Shown here: positions 1 to 7,900 of the stretch, piece after piece
Layout of the letters: every line of letters begins with the position of its first letter
Position numbering within the stretch: the first letter of the stretch is position 1
NCBI GenBank assembly: GCA_044464175.1
Contig: JBIQLO010000121.1
Location: 1 to 11,865 of the forward strand
DNA length: 11,865 nucleotides
Reading direction: 5' to 3'
Source of the DNA: JBIQLO01 sp044464175
GTDB taxonomy: Bacteria; Planctomycetota; Phycisphaerae; Tepidisphaerales; Tepidisphaeraceae
Notes under the pieces: model-generated
What the model saw: only the letters and a program-made list of their open reading frames with translations
The model's database searches: none
Told to the model about the DNA's origin: nothing
Position numbers and translations under genes: made by a program

Positions 1-691
1 TTAAGAGCCGAATCCACCTTATTCGCGCGCCCAGATTTTGGGGAGTAGTACACCCCACGTGAGAATCAATAGGTTATGCTCCTGCCCGTCCTGGTATTCC
101 CAGCGGAGCCGAAAATTAAACGTACCCCTTCAAATTCAAGCCGCTTCCCAAATATCAGCAATTGCTTAGGCTGCTCCTTCTGCTGCGGCACCAATCTGCG
201 GCGGCGGGTTCTGCGATGGACTCGATGACCCTTTTATGGCGACGGGCGCCAAGCTGCGATTCGCAACCGTCATCGCGGCCAGTTAGGGACAGATCGCCGG
301 GTCAACCCAATCACCGCGATCACGCCAGTTTTTCGCAGGGCCGGCGATCTTCAATGTCCCCATATCCGGCCTCTTTGTCTCCATCCGACCGTCAGTCCCA
401 TCTCGCAAGCATGTCTCATTTTGATATCTCAGCACCATGGGATAGAGTCGCCGTCGCTCCCCACAATCATTGATGCCGCCGGTATTACCGTCTCGATGTA
501 TATCTTTGGTGATCGTTGAATAGGTGCGAACGGTGATCAGTGGTCGCTCAATTCCCAGGATATCACCCATCTGGTCGGAGATGCTCTGGAAAAAAAGATC
601 TTCATGGCCAAATTGACCATGCTTTCTGGCCAACTATTTCCCAGAATTTTTACCAAGAACGCGTTGGGAGGCAATTAGACCGGTAATCTAG
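1..691. other. Gene-poor stretch with no supportable gene
   Basis: No reading frame here has a recognisable domain, a convincing ribosome binding site or the codon style of the intact genes downstream. A minus-strand open stretch (633-283) and a plus-strand one (162-473) overlap each other and match nothing I know. A short minus-strand open segment ending at a stop at 19-21 would encode a tail including RLRWEYQDGQEHNLL. That composition looks protein-like, so it could be the 3' remnant of a lost gene, but it has no start in frame. Base composition is visibly less GC-rich than the region after 3300. Together with the broken toxin gene that follows, this looks like an eroded accessory segment. 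Confidence 0.5.
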
Positions 692-1379
692 AGGTTTACC
701 AGTGAATTACGCCCGCAATGGCTTATTCACTTGCAGAGGGCCGACGGGGAAGCGGTTGCATGCGCCATCGATCCTGCAACTACTCTAGTCCCCAGGGCGG
801 ATCATGGCAAAGGCGGGGCGGCCGCGACGGAAGCCGATTCACGCGACGACGGCACCAAGGACCGGCCCAATACCCATGGCCAGCTGGTGATGCTCCGTTG
901 GGCCTATGCCGATGACATGGCCGGGAACCAGATCACCCATACCAGCTTCTTGGGCAACGTGAGCACGTTCGGCCATGACCAGAACGGCCACCATGTCATT
1001 CAGCGATTGCCCGATGGGCAGGCGCAGGCTTGGTCATACACTCCGTATCAGCAGGCAAGGCCAGCGATCTCTACGACGATGACGGCGACGCCGGCCATGG
1101 CCTACCTGATTGGCGACCGCATCCTCGGCCAGGGGGGATGCGGCGATGGCCGGCCCGAATGTGAACTGGGCCGGGGCATTCGCCGTCGGGTTCGCCAGTG
1201 GAGCGCTTCAGGAGGCGACCTACTTCGCTACAGAGAATTGTAGAGTGGCTGCGGGTGTCGGCGGGGCCATCCTCGACTTCGGCAATGATTATCTGGCCAA
1301 CGGCAGTGCCGCCTTCTCCTTCAGCGGGTTCGCTGAGGCGATCGTTGTGGGTTTGGTCTCGGGGCTGACGGCCAACGGT

Positions 1380-2052
1380 TGCTTCCTGGCCGGAACGCCG
1401 GTGCTGCTGGGCGACGGACAGGCCAAGGAGGCGATCAACGACATCCAGGGTGGGCCAGCGGGTTGCTACCGACGGCGGCGTGGCCAACAGCGCCGACGGC
1501 AAGACGGCTGCCCAAGACCCGGACGCCACAGCCGTCCATCCCAAGACGTGGCGGGAACTCACCGTCGTCGCCGGCGACTGGGAGGTGCAGGTCCTGGAGC
1601 CACTGAAGTGGATCCGCAGCCATCACGTGAAAGACGGCAGCGAAGTTGCCCTCGCCGACTTCGTGGACCTGGCCGAGATGGGCGCGCCGGCCGGCCTGGA
1701 AGGCACGGTCGAGTCGATCACCGCCTGCCCGACGATTGCCGACGGTCCCGGCCGGGTGGTGCTGGCAACCGTCAGCCATCTCAATAACGATGTGTACGAC
1801 CTGACGCTCACCGATGCATCTGGCATCACTGATAATCTGGGCGTCACCGGCTACCACCGGTTCTATGATGAGGCAAAAGGCTGGACCGACGTGCAGGACC
1901 TGTATGTCGGCGAAATCCTCCGCGGTGACCACGGCGACGTGACCGTGACAACCCTCACTCGTGAGCCGGGCATCGACCGCGTATACAACATGACCGTTGA
2001 AGGCGATCATGTGTATTATGTGGGTGATCTTTCGGCGCTGGTTCACAATGCC
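1380..2052 (+). other. HINT (Hedgehog/intein-type) autoprocessing domain within the toxin remnant
   Basis: HINT domains cut the polypeptide next to the toxin using an N-terminal Cys and a C-terminal His-Asn. Visible blocks: the Cys codon at 1380-1382 in CFLAGTPVLL; a TGYHRFY block near 1850 (position of the conserved T-x-x-H); a domain closing around 1985-2050 with VYNMTVEGDHVYYVG and LVHNAC. The domain is about 224 residues long with a 140-residue insert after the first block, containing PKTW and GPGRVVLATVSHLN. I associate this pattern with planctomycete HINT proteins. A one-base shift at 1448-1450 falls inside the first conserved block, so as read the catalytic Cys and the rest of the domain are in different frames. 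Confidence 0.75.
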
Positions 2053-2316
2053 TGCTCGTCTACAAGTGGTGAAATGACTGCCGCGGCCCGCGGACGTGCC
2101 GCGCATGCGAACTATCATCCACTAGGTTATGATACAGAGTATGTTCTGCCCAGCGGTCGTAGACCCGATGCCGTAGATTTCATTAGGCGAATTGTCCGGG
2201 AACTCAAGCCGGATAATCCCCGAGCAATCAGAAAAGGTATGCGCCAAGTGGCTGAATATGTGGAAGAGCTTACCGAATACTTTGGTCCGGGATGGACTGG
2301 TGGAGTTGAGGTTTAC
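2053..2316 (+). other. C-terminal toxin domain, restriction-endonuclease fold (Tox-REase-9-like)
   Basis: This is the last 88 residues after the HINT exit sequence VHNAC, the usual site of the variable toxin tip. It carries a PD-(D/E)xK nuclease signature: GRRPDAVDF (Asp codons at 2167 and 2176), then VRELKPDNPRAIRKG (Glu at 2200, Lys at 2206), then a helix with Q-x-x-x-Y-V-E-E-L. The D...ExK...Q order and the ELKPxNPRAI string are what I recall for the restriction-endonuclease-fold toxin families, nearest Tox-REase-9. The predicted activity is cutting nucleic acid in the target cell. The active-site residues are intact, so the tip itself has not decayed, although its upstream frame is broken. 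The exact family name is from memory. Confidence 0.65.
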
Positions 2317-2398
2317 TAGAACACTGAACCACGTATGCTATCAAGAAGTGGTTCCAACGACCATTCGGTTTGCGACTTACCGCCCGAGTTAATCATCA

Positions 2399-2950
2399 GT
2401 GATGCATATATATCTGAGCGTCGAACGCTCCAAGACAAAAATGAACCGTAAAGAGCTTATCGCCGTTCTTGATGCAGCGCTGGCAATCGGAGGGTTTGCC
2501 CGGGAAAAGTACGACTGGTATTTATCGCTTGAAGAGACAATCCTAGTGATCAATCTGCAGCAATCTGAGTACAGCGGCCAATTTTACCTGAACTTTGGCG
2601 TCTGGTTACGATGCGCTGATCCGAACGTCAAGATGCCCCCTGAGAGGCTATGCCAAGTTCGTTTTCGTTTGGAGGATGTTGTCCCAAGGCCCGCTAAAGA
2701 GCCGTGGGTCAGGAAATTACTCAATCTAGATGCGCGAGACATCAGCAAGGAGGCTCGTGCCATTGAGTTGACATCGCTGATCCGTGATGTTGCGCTGCCC
2801 AACTTTCTTGGATGCAGCACGCTCAGTAATCTGCGGAAACTCGAACAGAACGGACAATTACCACCAGCCACAACAATTGTGGGAAAGCAAATTATAAATC
2901 GCATGATCGGCAATAGCAATCGGCATGTAATACGCGACTACCCGTTTTGA
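2399..2950 (+). CDS. Probable immunity protein, DUF4304-like
   Basis: It lies 79 bp after the toxin stop, on the same strand, where a cognate immunity gene is expected. The 183-residue product begins at GTG 2399; an internal ATG at 2441 (MNRKELIAVLDAAL, 169 aa) is an equally good start. Neither has a clear Shine-Dalgarno sequence. The N-terminal half fits the DUF4304 pattern: a helix, a hydrophobic strand LVINLQQSEYSGQFYLNFGVWL, and a later RFRLEDVVP. DUF4304 proteins turn up next to polymorphic toxins, and I infer that this one would bind and block the nuclease tip. There is no signal peptide or membrane segment, which fits a cytoplasmic inhibitor. The C-terminal 60 residues are helical-looking and not recognised. 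The gene is intact, unlike its toxin partner. Lower GC and mixed codon use fit a transferred cassette. Confidence 0.65.
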   Translation: MMHIYLSVERSKTKMNRKELIAVLDAALAIGGFAREKYDWYLSLEETILVINLQQSEYSGQFYLNFGVWLRCADPNVKMPPERLCQVRFRLEDVVPRPAKEPWVRKLLNLDARDISKEARAIELTSLIRDVALPNFLGCSTLSNLRKLEQNGQLPPATTIVGKQIINRMIGNSNRHVIRDYPF

Positions 2951-3098
2951 AGATCATGTAGTGAGGAATCGCACGGCGGGCGGGTGGATTTGCCGTTTTA
3001 GCCACTCGATCAGACGGTAATAGCCGAATTTTATTTTGTGTTGGCCCGGGGAGAAGAAGGGGGACACTCCTCCTTTTAACCCCTCTGGGTGCCATGAT

Positions 3099-3116
3099 GT
3101 CAGCGTACCCGCTGAC
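3099..3116. repeat. Small perfect hairpin GTCAGCG/CGCTGAC
   Basis: A 7-bp perfect stem with a 4-nt loop: gtcagcg, tacc, cgctgac. It lies 149 bp beyond the immunity gene with no following U run on either strand, so a classical intrinsic terminator is unlikely. It may be part of a dispersed intergenic repeat or simply a local hairpin. Confidence 0.45.
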
Positions 3117-3148
3117 TCGTGCCCAGGTGGCCTCCCTTCCCTGACCCC

Positions 3149-3290
3149 GCGCTGCGCGGTTTGGCGACAAAACGCGCAGCGAAAAAAAAACAAAAAGACT
3201 TCGTGAAAAAAAGAATTATCGCCCCTGCCGCTCTCCAAACCGCGATTCCCAAAATCGCGCTGCGCCTTTCGTCGCCAAACCGCGCAGCGC
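3149..3290. repeat. REPIN-like element: two inverted 32-bp palindromes
   Basis: The 20-bp arm at 3149-3168 is the exact reverse complement of 3271-3290 (gtcgccaaaccgcgcagcgc). Each arm lies inside its own hairpin. Unit A is 3150-3181, with 9-bp stem CGCTGCGCG/CGCGCAGCG. Unit B is 3258-3289, with the stem GCGCTGCGC/GCGCAGCGC extending over 3257-3290. In the same orientation the two 32-nt units differ at only two positions. A further 7-bp hairpin (CGCGATT/AATCGCG, 3241-3259) abuts unit B, and the string ccaaaccgcg occurs again at 3235-3244. Paired inverted palindromes in an intergenic gap match the form of REPINs, which are moved by RAYT transposases. No RAYT gene is in the window. Confidence 0.7.
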
Positions 3291-3509
3291 CCCCCGTAAA
3301 GGTAGAGGAGCTAAACCTATGATCCGCTTCCGCCGTCCGCCCATCCTGATCCCCTCTGCCCGCGCCACGGGCCCCCTTGCGCCCGGCCCCCGCTGTCTGC
3401 CTACTGCCTACTCTCTGCGTCCCTCCGTGCCTCCGTCGCTTCCTTCAACAAACGAACCCATTCCAACCCACCTCCAACCCATCCAAAAACCCGCTCTCCG
3501 ATCCGGAAT

Positions 3510-3543
3510 CCCCGATCCACCCCCAGCAAACCCAAATTTCCCC
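3510..3543 (-). other. Potential G-quadruplex 37 nt past the end of the glycan cluster
   Basis: On the minus (coding) strand four G runs (4, 3, 5 and 4 Gs) are separated by loops of six bases each, fitting the canonical G3+N1-7 pattern. It would lie in the 3' untranslated part of the cluster transcript, just after the CBM9-like gene. It could stabilise or help end the message, or may only reflect the C-rich composition of the plus strand here. Confidence 0.4.
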
Positions 3544-3579
3544 ATTGCCGAACAAACCCATTTCCCTCCAGTGAGGACT

Positions 3580-4935
3580 TCAATGCCTCCCCTCAAACGG
3601 GCCCGGCACCTTCTGGAACCAGAGCTCGCGGGAAAAGTCGCCCAACTCCGGCAGCTTGGCGGTGACCTTCAGGCGATACAGCCCCTCGGGCAAATCGCCC
3701 AGCGGCAGCGCGATGCGCTGCTCGCCGGCCGACTGGATCGGCGTCCGCTGCTCGCCCGCCGAGCGTCCCGTCGCCTCATGGGTCATTGTGGTGACAAACT
3801 CCCCCTTGGCCGAACCGCCGGCGACGGCCAATTCGGTGGTCACCTCGGCCGCGGCGTCGGTGCTGTAATAGATCGGCCAATTCATCGACGCCTCCAGCGG
3901 GTCGGGAGCGCGGAACAGATGCGCCCGCAGCACCAGCGGCCGATCCGTCTGCGCATCGTCAATCTGAAGCGTCAGTTGATGCGTCACGCCCGCCTTGGGC
4001 ACCGGGAGGGTCAGGTCGGCCGACAGCACGCCATCGGCCGCCGAAACCGTCTTTTCCTCAATCGAATGCGGCGGCTGATCGCTTGTGGCCATTTGCGCAC
4101 GGAGGCGATAGGGGCCCGTCCGGGCGGCCGGCAGCTTCAGGGTGATTCGGTTCTTCCCGATCAGCAGCGGCGGGAACTCCAGCGCCGCCGCGTCCAGGGG
4201 AAACTGGCCCGGCGGGACGTCAATTCCCCTGAGGTAGCCATGAAAGGCCAGCTCATTGAAGCGCATCTTCACGGGCGCCCACGAGGCGTTGAAATTGGCC
4301 CGTGCCCAGTGCCGCCCGACGTTCAATCGCCACCGGGCCGGGGGCTGGGCCTCCATCTCCAGGGTCGCCAGCGGGATGCGCACCTCCACGGTCCAGCGGT
4401 CGGACAGGCGCTGCACGGCCGCCTGCCAGACGCCATCCCACAGCAGCCCCGCCTGAACAGCCTCGGGCGTGAGTGTGGACTTGACCGGAGCGCGCAGGTC
4501 GAACCGGGTCGCCGCCGCGTTGACGGCGAAGTGGTAGTAAAAGCGGTCGTTGTGGCGCAGGAAAATCTCCACCCCGTCATCCGACCAGACCGGCCCATCC
4601 CGCTGGGTCACGCCGGCCATCAACTCCTCCATCTTCGACTGGTGGCAGGTGATCCCCAGCAGGATCGCCTGCCCGTCAAAGGCGATGCGAAACTCCGTCG
4701 GGTCGGGCAACACGTTCGCTTGGCGCCGGCGCGCCAGCGGATGAAACTCCGACTGGACGGGCACCTGGTTCCAGAACGGCTCATCGAGCTTGCCGTCAAT
4801 CTGAATCGGCCCCTCCACCCGTCCCGCGGTGGCGGTGGGCAGGGCGTCAGCGCCCCTGGCCGGCGGCGTCCCCAGTCCAGCGCCCAGCAGGAGCGCGCCC
4901 AGCCCGATCAACGGCGAACAAAAGATGCGGTGCAT
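3580..4935 (-). CDS. Secreted CBM9-like carbohydrate-binding protein
   Basis: A 451-residue protein with an N-terminal signal peptide (hydrophobic segment about 9-22, likely cleavage near TPPARGA, residues 24-29). Residues about 37-240 form a CBM9-type sugar-binding domain: IDGKLDEPFW (46-55), a strand FRIAFDGQAILLGITC, WSDDGVEIFL (117-126), FYYHFAVN, and WTVEVRIPLATL near 181-192. This is the usual order in the family. The remaining 200 residues look all-beta (TLQIDDAQTDRPL, GLYRLKVTAKL) and I do not recognise them. There is no catalytic motif, so it probably binds polysaccharide for the enzyme encoded upstream. The start is supported by AAGGAG at 4942-4947, six bases before the ATG. It begins 18 bp after the glycosidase-like gene stops, so the two are surely co-transcribed. 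No anchor or sorting signal is visible. Confidence 0.85.
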   Translation of the reverse strand: MHRIFCSPLIGLGALLLGAGLGTPPARGADALPTATAGRVEGPIQIDGKLDEPFWNQVPVQSEFHPLARRRQANVLPDPTEFRIAFDGQAILLGITCHQSKMEELMAGVTQRDGPVWSDDGVEIFLRHNDRFYYHFAVNAAATRFDLRAPVKSTLTPEAVQAGLLWDGVWQAAVQRLSDRWTVEVRIPLATLEMEAQPPARWRLNVGRHWARANFNASWAPVKMRFNELAFHGYLRGIDVPPGQFPLDAAALEFPPLLIGKNRITLKLPAARTGPYRLRAQMATSDQPPHSIEEKTVSAADGVLSADLTLPVPKAGVTHQLTLQIDDAQTDRPLVLRAHLFRAPDPLEASMNWPIYYSTDAAAEVTTELAVAGGSAKGEFVTTMTHEATGRSAGEQRTPIQSAGEQRIALPLGDLPEGLYRLKVTAKLPELGDFSRELWFQKVPGPFEGRH

Positions 4936-4941
4936 TCCAGG

Positions 4942-4947
4942 CTCCTT
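4942..4947 (-). promoter_or_regulatory. Ribosome binding site of the CBM9-like gene
   Basis: AAGGAG on the minus strand, six bases upstream of the ATG at 4935. It overlaps the 18-bp gap between the two genes and fixes the start, which is also the one that gives a complete signal peptide. Confidence 0.75.
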
Positions 4948-4953
4948 CCGGGG

Positions 4954-7900
4954 CTATTGAAGTTCAAGGATGAAGTGGGCTGCCGCCCAGCGGACGCGGT
5001 CCAGCGCATCGGTGTTCTTGAATTCCCCGCCGACGGCCTCGCCGGTTTCGCGGGGATCGACCTTGTATCCCACCAGCGTCCGGGCATCGACCGGAACGCG
5101 CCGGCGCAGGTCCTGGAGAAACTGCTGGGCGCGGGCGAGGGCCTCCTGCTTGTCCGCCTTGCCTTTGGCCGCCGCGATGGCGCTCTCCAGCGTGACGATG
5201 TAGCGGTGATCGGTGATCGCATCGCGCACGGCCTCTGAGCGGAGCGTGCCCACGGGCCCGTCGGGACCGGGCAGGCTGATGCTGTAGGCCGATTCGCCGT
5301 AGCTGGCGTCCAGGTCATCCCAGGGGTTGCCGACGTTGCTCCGGTAGGTCCACTGGAAGCGCCCCTTGGCGTCGATCCGCCAGGGATAGAGCCCCAGCAT
5401 CAGCCGGTCGCTTCCGCAGTTGTAGATCCACAGCTGCGAACCCCCCTTGTGGATCATGGCGATCGTCTCCTCCGTGATCGGAAAGGCGATGTTGGGCATG
5501 GAGATGGCCAGGTGCGCCGGCATGGAATGCTCCCACTTGCCGTTGAGCGAGGCGATGGTGCGGATGTCCGGCTGGCCTTCCATCGTCTCGGCCAGCATCA
5601 GCGCCCGCTTGCCCCCTTCCTCGCCATCGTTGCTGGCTTCATCGCTGAGATACCACAGAATCTGGGGCCACCCCTGCTTCCGGCCGATCTGGCGCACATA
5701 GTTCGGAAAATTGCGATACGCCTTCTTCCAGGCGGCGCCGTAGGTCTCCTTCAGCGCGTCGAACTGGCGGCTCAGAAATGTCCGGCTGCCCCAGGAGATG
5801 AAGCCGTAGTAAGGCATGGGCCCCATGCCGGCCCTGGCGTAGATGTCCATCCAGAAGGCCAGGCGGTTGTCCTTCTTGAGGCGCAGCGCCCCGTCGGCGT
5901 ATTCAATGTCCCCGCGCAGGTCGTCGCCGAAGGCGACGCTGTTGAGGCCCAGGTCTTTCATGAACGCCAGCTCGCGCTCCTCGTTGCGGGCGATCAGCTT
6001 CCGCACGGCCGGATCATGCTCATACGAAGGTCCGTTGACGTTACCGCCCCAGAAGGTGGAGTACCACGGCTCGGCGGGGAAGTAATAGTATCCCTGCGCG
6101 ATCGGCAGCGGCTTGAGCTCAAAGGGGAGCACCCGCAGGCGCAGCGGCAGGTTGAACGCCTCTCCATGCTCGCTCTGGATCGCCAATTGCCCTTCGTAGA
6201 TGCCGGCGGGCGTTCCCTGGGGAATGCGCAGCGTGGCCCACCAGCTCCAGGTGACCCCCTGATTGCCCGGTACGCTGTCGCGATGGTCCAGCGCGAATGG
6301 AGCGATCTGATAGCGGTAATCCGGGGGGAGGGCACGCTTCACGCGCCCGGCCTCCAGAAAGGTGTATCGCTCCACGCGAATCTCAACGGCCGAGGCGGGA
6401 ATGGTTCCCGAATCGCTCTTGAGCTCACCGGCCCGCACCGACACCGCTCCCAGGTCCTTCAGGGGCAGGAGGGAAAAGCGGACCGACTGCGCCTGGCCCG
6501 GCGCGGCGAAGGTCTTGAGCTCCGCGATCTGCTCCCCCGCCTGCGGGCGGCTGGAGGGATAGATGGTCTCGTTGGCCGGGCGGCGGAAGAGCACAAAGCC
6601 CCGATGCGCTTCGGCGGCCGTGGGCGGGACGCCCGCCTCGGTCGGATCGGGCGTTTCGGTGATCTGCGTCGCGCGGCGGCGCTGGTCGGCCAGGGCGGCC
6701 AACTCTCGCTCCATCGGCTCCGTCTGGTCGGCCGGGGCGATGAGGATCGCATTGACCGGCAGGTTGCGCCAATTGATCTCCAGCCGACCTTTGGTCACGT
6801 CCGTCTGGAATGCATGGGTCTGGAAGTGGGGGGCGACAAAGGCGTCATAGTAGTCCATCCCCGGCGTCCAGAAGGTGTTGTAGAACCGCCAGAATGCGCC
6901 CCCCTTGTCGAAAAAGGCGACGGGCGTCTGGTCAGTCTTGAAGACTTCCTTGCCGTTGAGGGTCACCTGGCTGGCGAAATAGAAGCGCGCCACCGTGCTG
7001 CTGACCAGCGAGTCTCCGGTCAAAAGCCAGAGGCGGTAGGATCCATCGGGCAGGTCCACCCGCAGCCGGGCATCCAGCGAGGAGATGAAGTCCCGCCCCA
7101 AGGCTTCGGGGCGCGTGGTGTCCAGGGCCCGGGGGCGCGTCAGGCGCGTGAAGCCATACCCCTTTTTGGCATCATACTTGTCGTCCGGCGTCAGGGCCGT
7201 GAAGCCCGCCCAGAGAGGCGAGCCCTTGGGCCCCAGGTCAAACCGCCGGATGTTGGGGGAAGTGGCCGCCAGGCTGATCTCCTTCCCCTGGGCCGTGCGC
7301 ACGTTCTTGACCTCCGCCAGCGCCAGCGGCGCGATGCGCAGGTCATCCACCGCGATCGAATAGGCTACCTTGCTGCGGTTGCGAAGCGACCACTGGGCCG
7401 TCATCGCCTGGGCCGGCGCGGTGACCCGCAGCTCATAATTCCGCCAGCCATCGGTCTTGAGGTCCTTGGTGGTGAGCGCCCGGGCAAAGGGCAGCGCCTT
7501 GCCGGCGGCATCCTTGAACTGGATCACGCTTGTGAAGGTCAGAAAATTGTCGGACTCCGCCTGAGCGCCGGTGATCCGGTAGCGGAAGGAACAGACGTAG
7601 CCCCGTTTGGGCTGGACTGAGACCGGGGGTGTGAGATAAATCGGCCCGTGCCGCCCTTGTTCGGGGGTGTTGAAACTCAGGAAACGGTTGCCCGCCTCCT
7701 GTTCCAGGCGGAATTGCTTCTGGAAGCTTGCGGCGCTGAGGCCGATCGCCGTCGGCAGGCCGTTGGCGGTTGTCTGCTCGAAATCACCGTTATAGAGAAG
7801 ATTGGCCTCCTTGGCCGCCAGCCTGGGGGAGGGATGGTCCGCGCCCAGCGTCAGGGTGAATGCCTGCGGTTGCCCGCGCGTCTGCCCCTTAGCGGCGGGC

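Larger units (their letters stand above)
692..2319 (+). pseudogene. Rhs-type polymorphic toxin, 3' remnant with HINT and nuclease tip, two frameshifts
   Basis: Remnant of a large Rhs/YD-repeat toxin, proteins that are exported and release a C-terminal toxin into rival cells. Three frames carry it in order. Frame A (to about 1135) has YD-like repeats around 900-1060, with segments such as LGNVSTFGHDQNGHH and LPDGQAQAWSYTPY. Frame B (1110-1448) has an Ala/Gly-rich pretoxin segment and the HINT start CFLAGTPVLLGDGQ at 1380. Frame C (1449-2319) has the rest of the HINT domain, ending VYNMTVEGDHVYYVG...VHNAC, and the toxin. Removing one G from the G6 run at 1132-1137 and one from GGG at 1448-1450 restores a single frame, the second giving the usual HINT motif DIQVGQRV. 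The Rhs core C-terminal motif expected before the pretoxin segment is missing, which suggests an internal deletion or a displaced tip. The 5' limit is only the first in-frame stop (689-691). The gene may be dead, or one or both shifts may be sequencing errors. Confidence 0.8.
2951..3579. other. Long intergenic region with palindromes and C-rich tracts
   Basis: I see no gene in this stretch. Open frames on either strand are short or are extensions of antisense frames across the gene cluster to the right. From left to right it holds a small hairpin (3099-3116), a REPIN-like pair of palindromes (3149-3290) around an A-rich centre (3181-3219), and a C-rich, low-complexity tract (about 3330-3575) that forms the downstream flank of the minus-strand gene cluster. 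No oligo-U terminator is apparent after the cluster's last stop at 3580. Confidence 0.7.

Noticed and set aside
283..633. 116-residue minus-strand open frame in the left flank
   Set aside because: No domain, no ribosome site and mixed composition; it cannot be told from chance.
1110..1450. Programmed +1 frameshifting as the explanation for the toxin frames
   Set aside because: I see no slippery codon with downstream stop or pseudoknot pattern known for +1 recoding; two separate shifts in G runs are more simply mutation or sequencing error.
1435..2118. 227-residue minus-strand open frame across the HINT/toxin region
   Set aside because: It lies opposite conserved HINT and nuclease motifs and matches nothing itself.
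2892..3238. Minus-strand open frames of 92 and 94 residues in the intergenic region
   Set aside because: They cover the palindromes and A-rich segment, have low-complexity ends and show no domain or start signal.
3149..3290. CRISPR array or insertion sequence
   Set aside because: Only two full palindromic units, inverted rather than direct, with no spacers of regular length, no transposase and no target-site duplication visible.
3319..5238. 639-residue plus-strand open frame opposite the CBM9-like gene
   Set aside because: It is the antisense shadow of a gene with signal peptide, domain match and ribosome site. Its Arg/His/Gly-rich, Pro-rich product matches no family, and it crosses the gap between two genes.
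5449..7620. 723-residue plus-strand open frame opposite the GH123-like gene
   Set aside because: A long antisense frame is expected in GC-rich DNA; its composition is Arg/Gly/His/Leu-biased and it has no domain. The minus-strand reading has clear catalytic and binding motifs.
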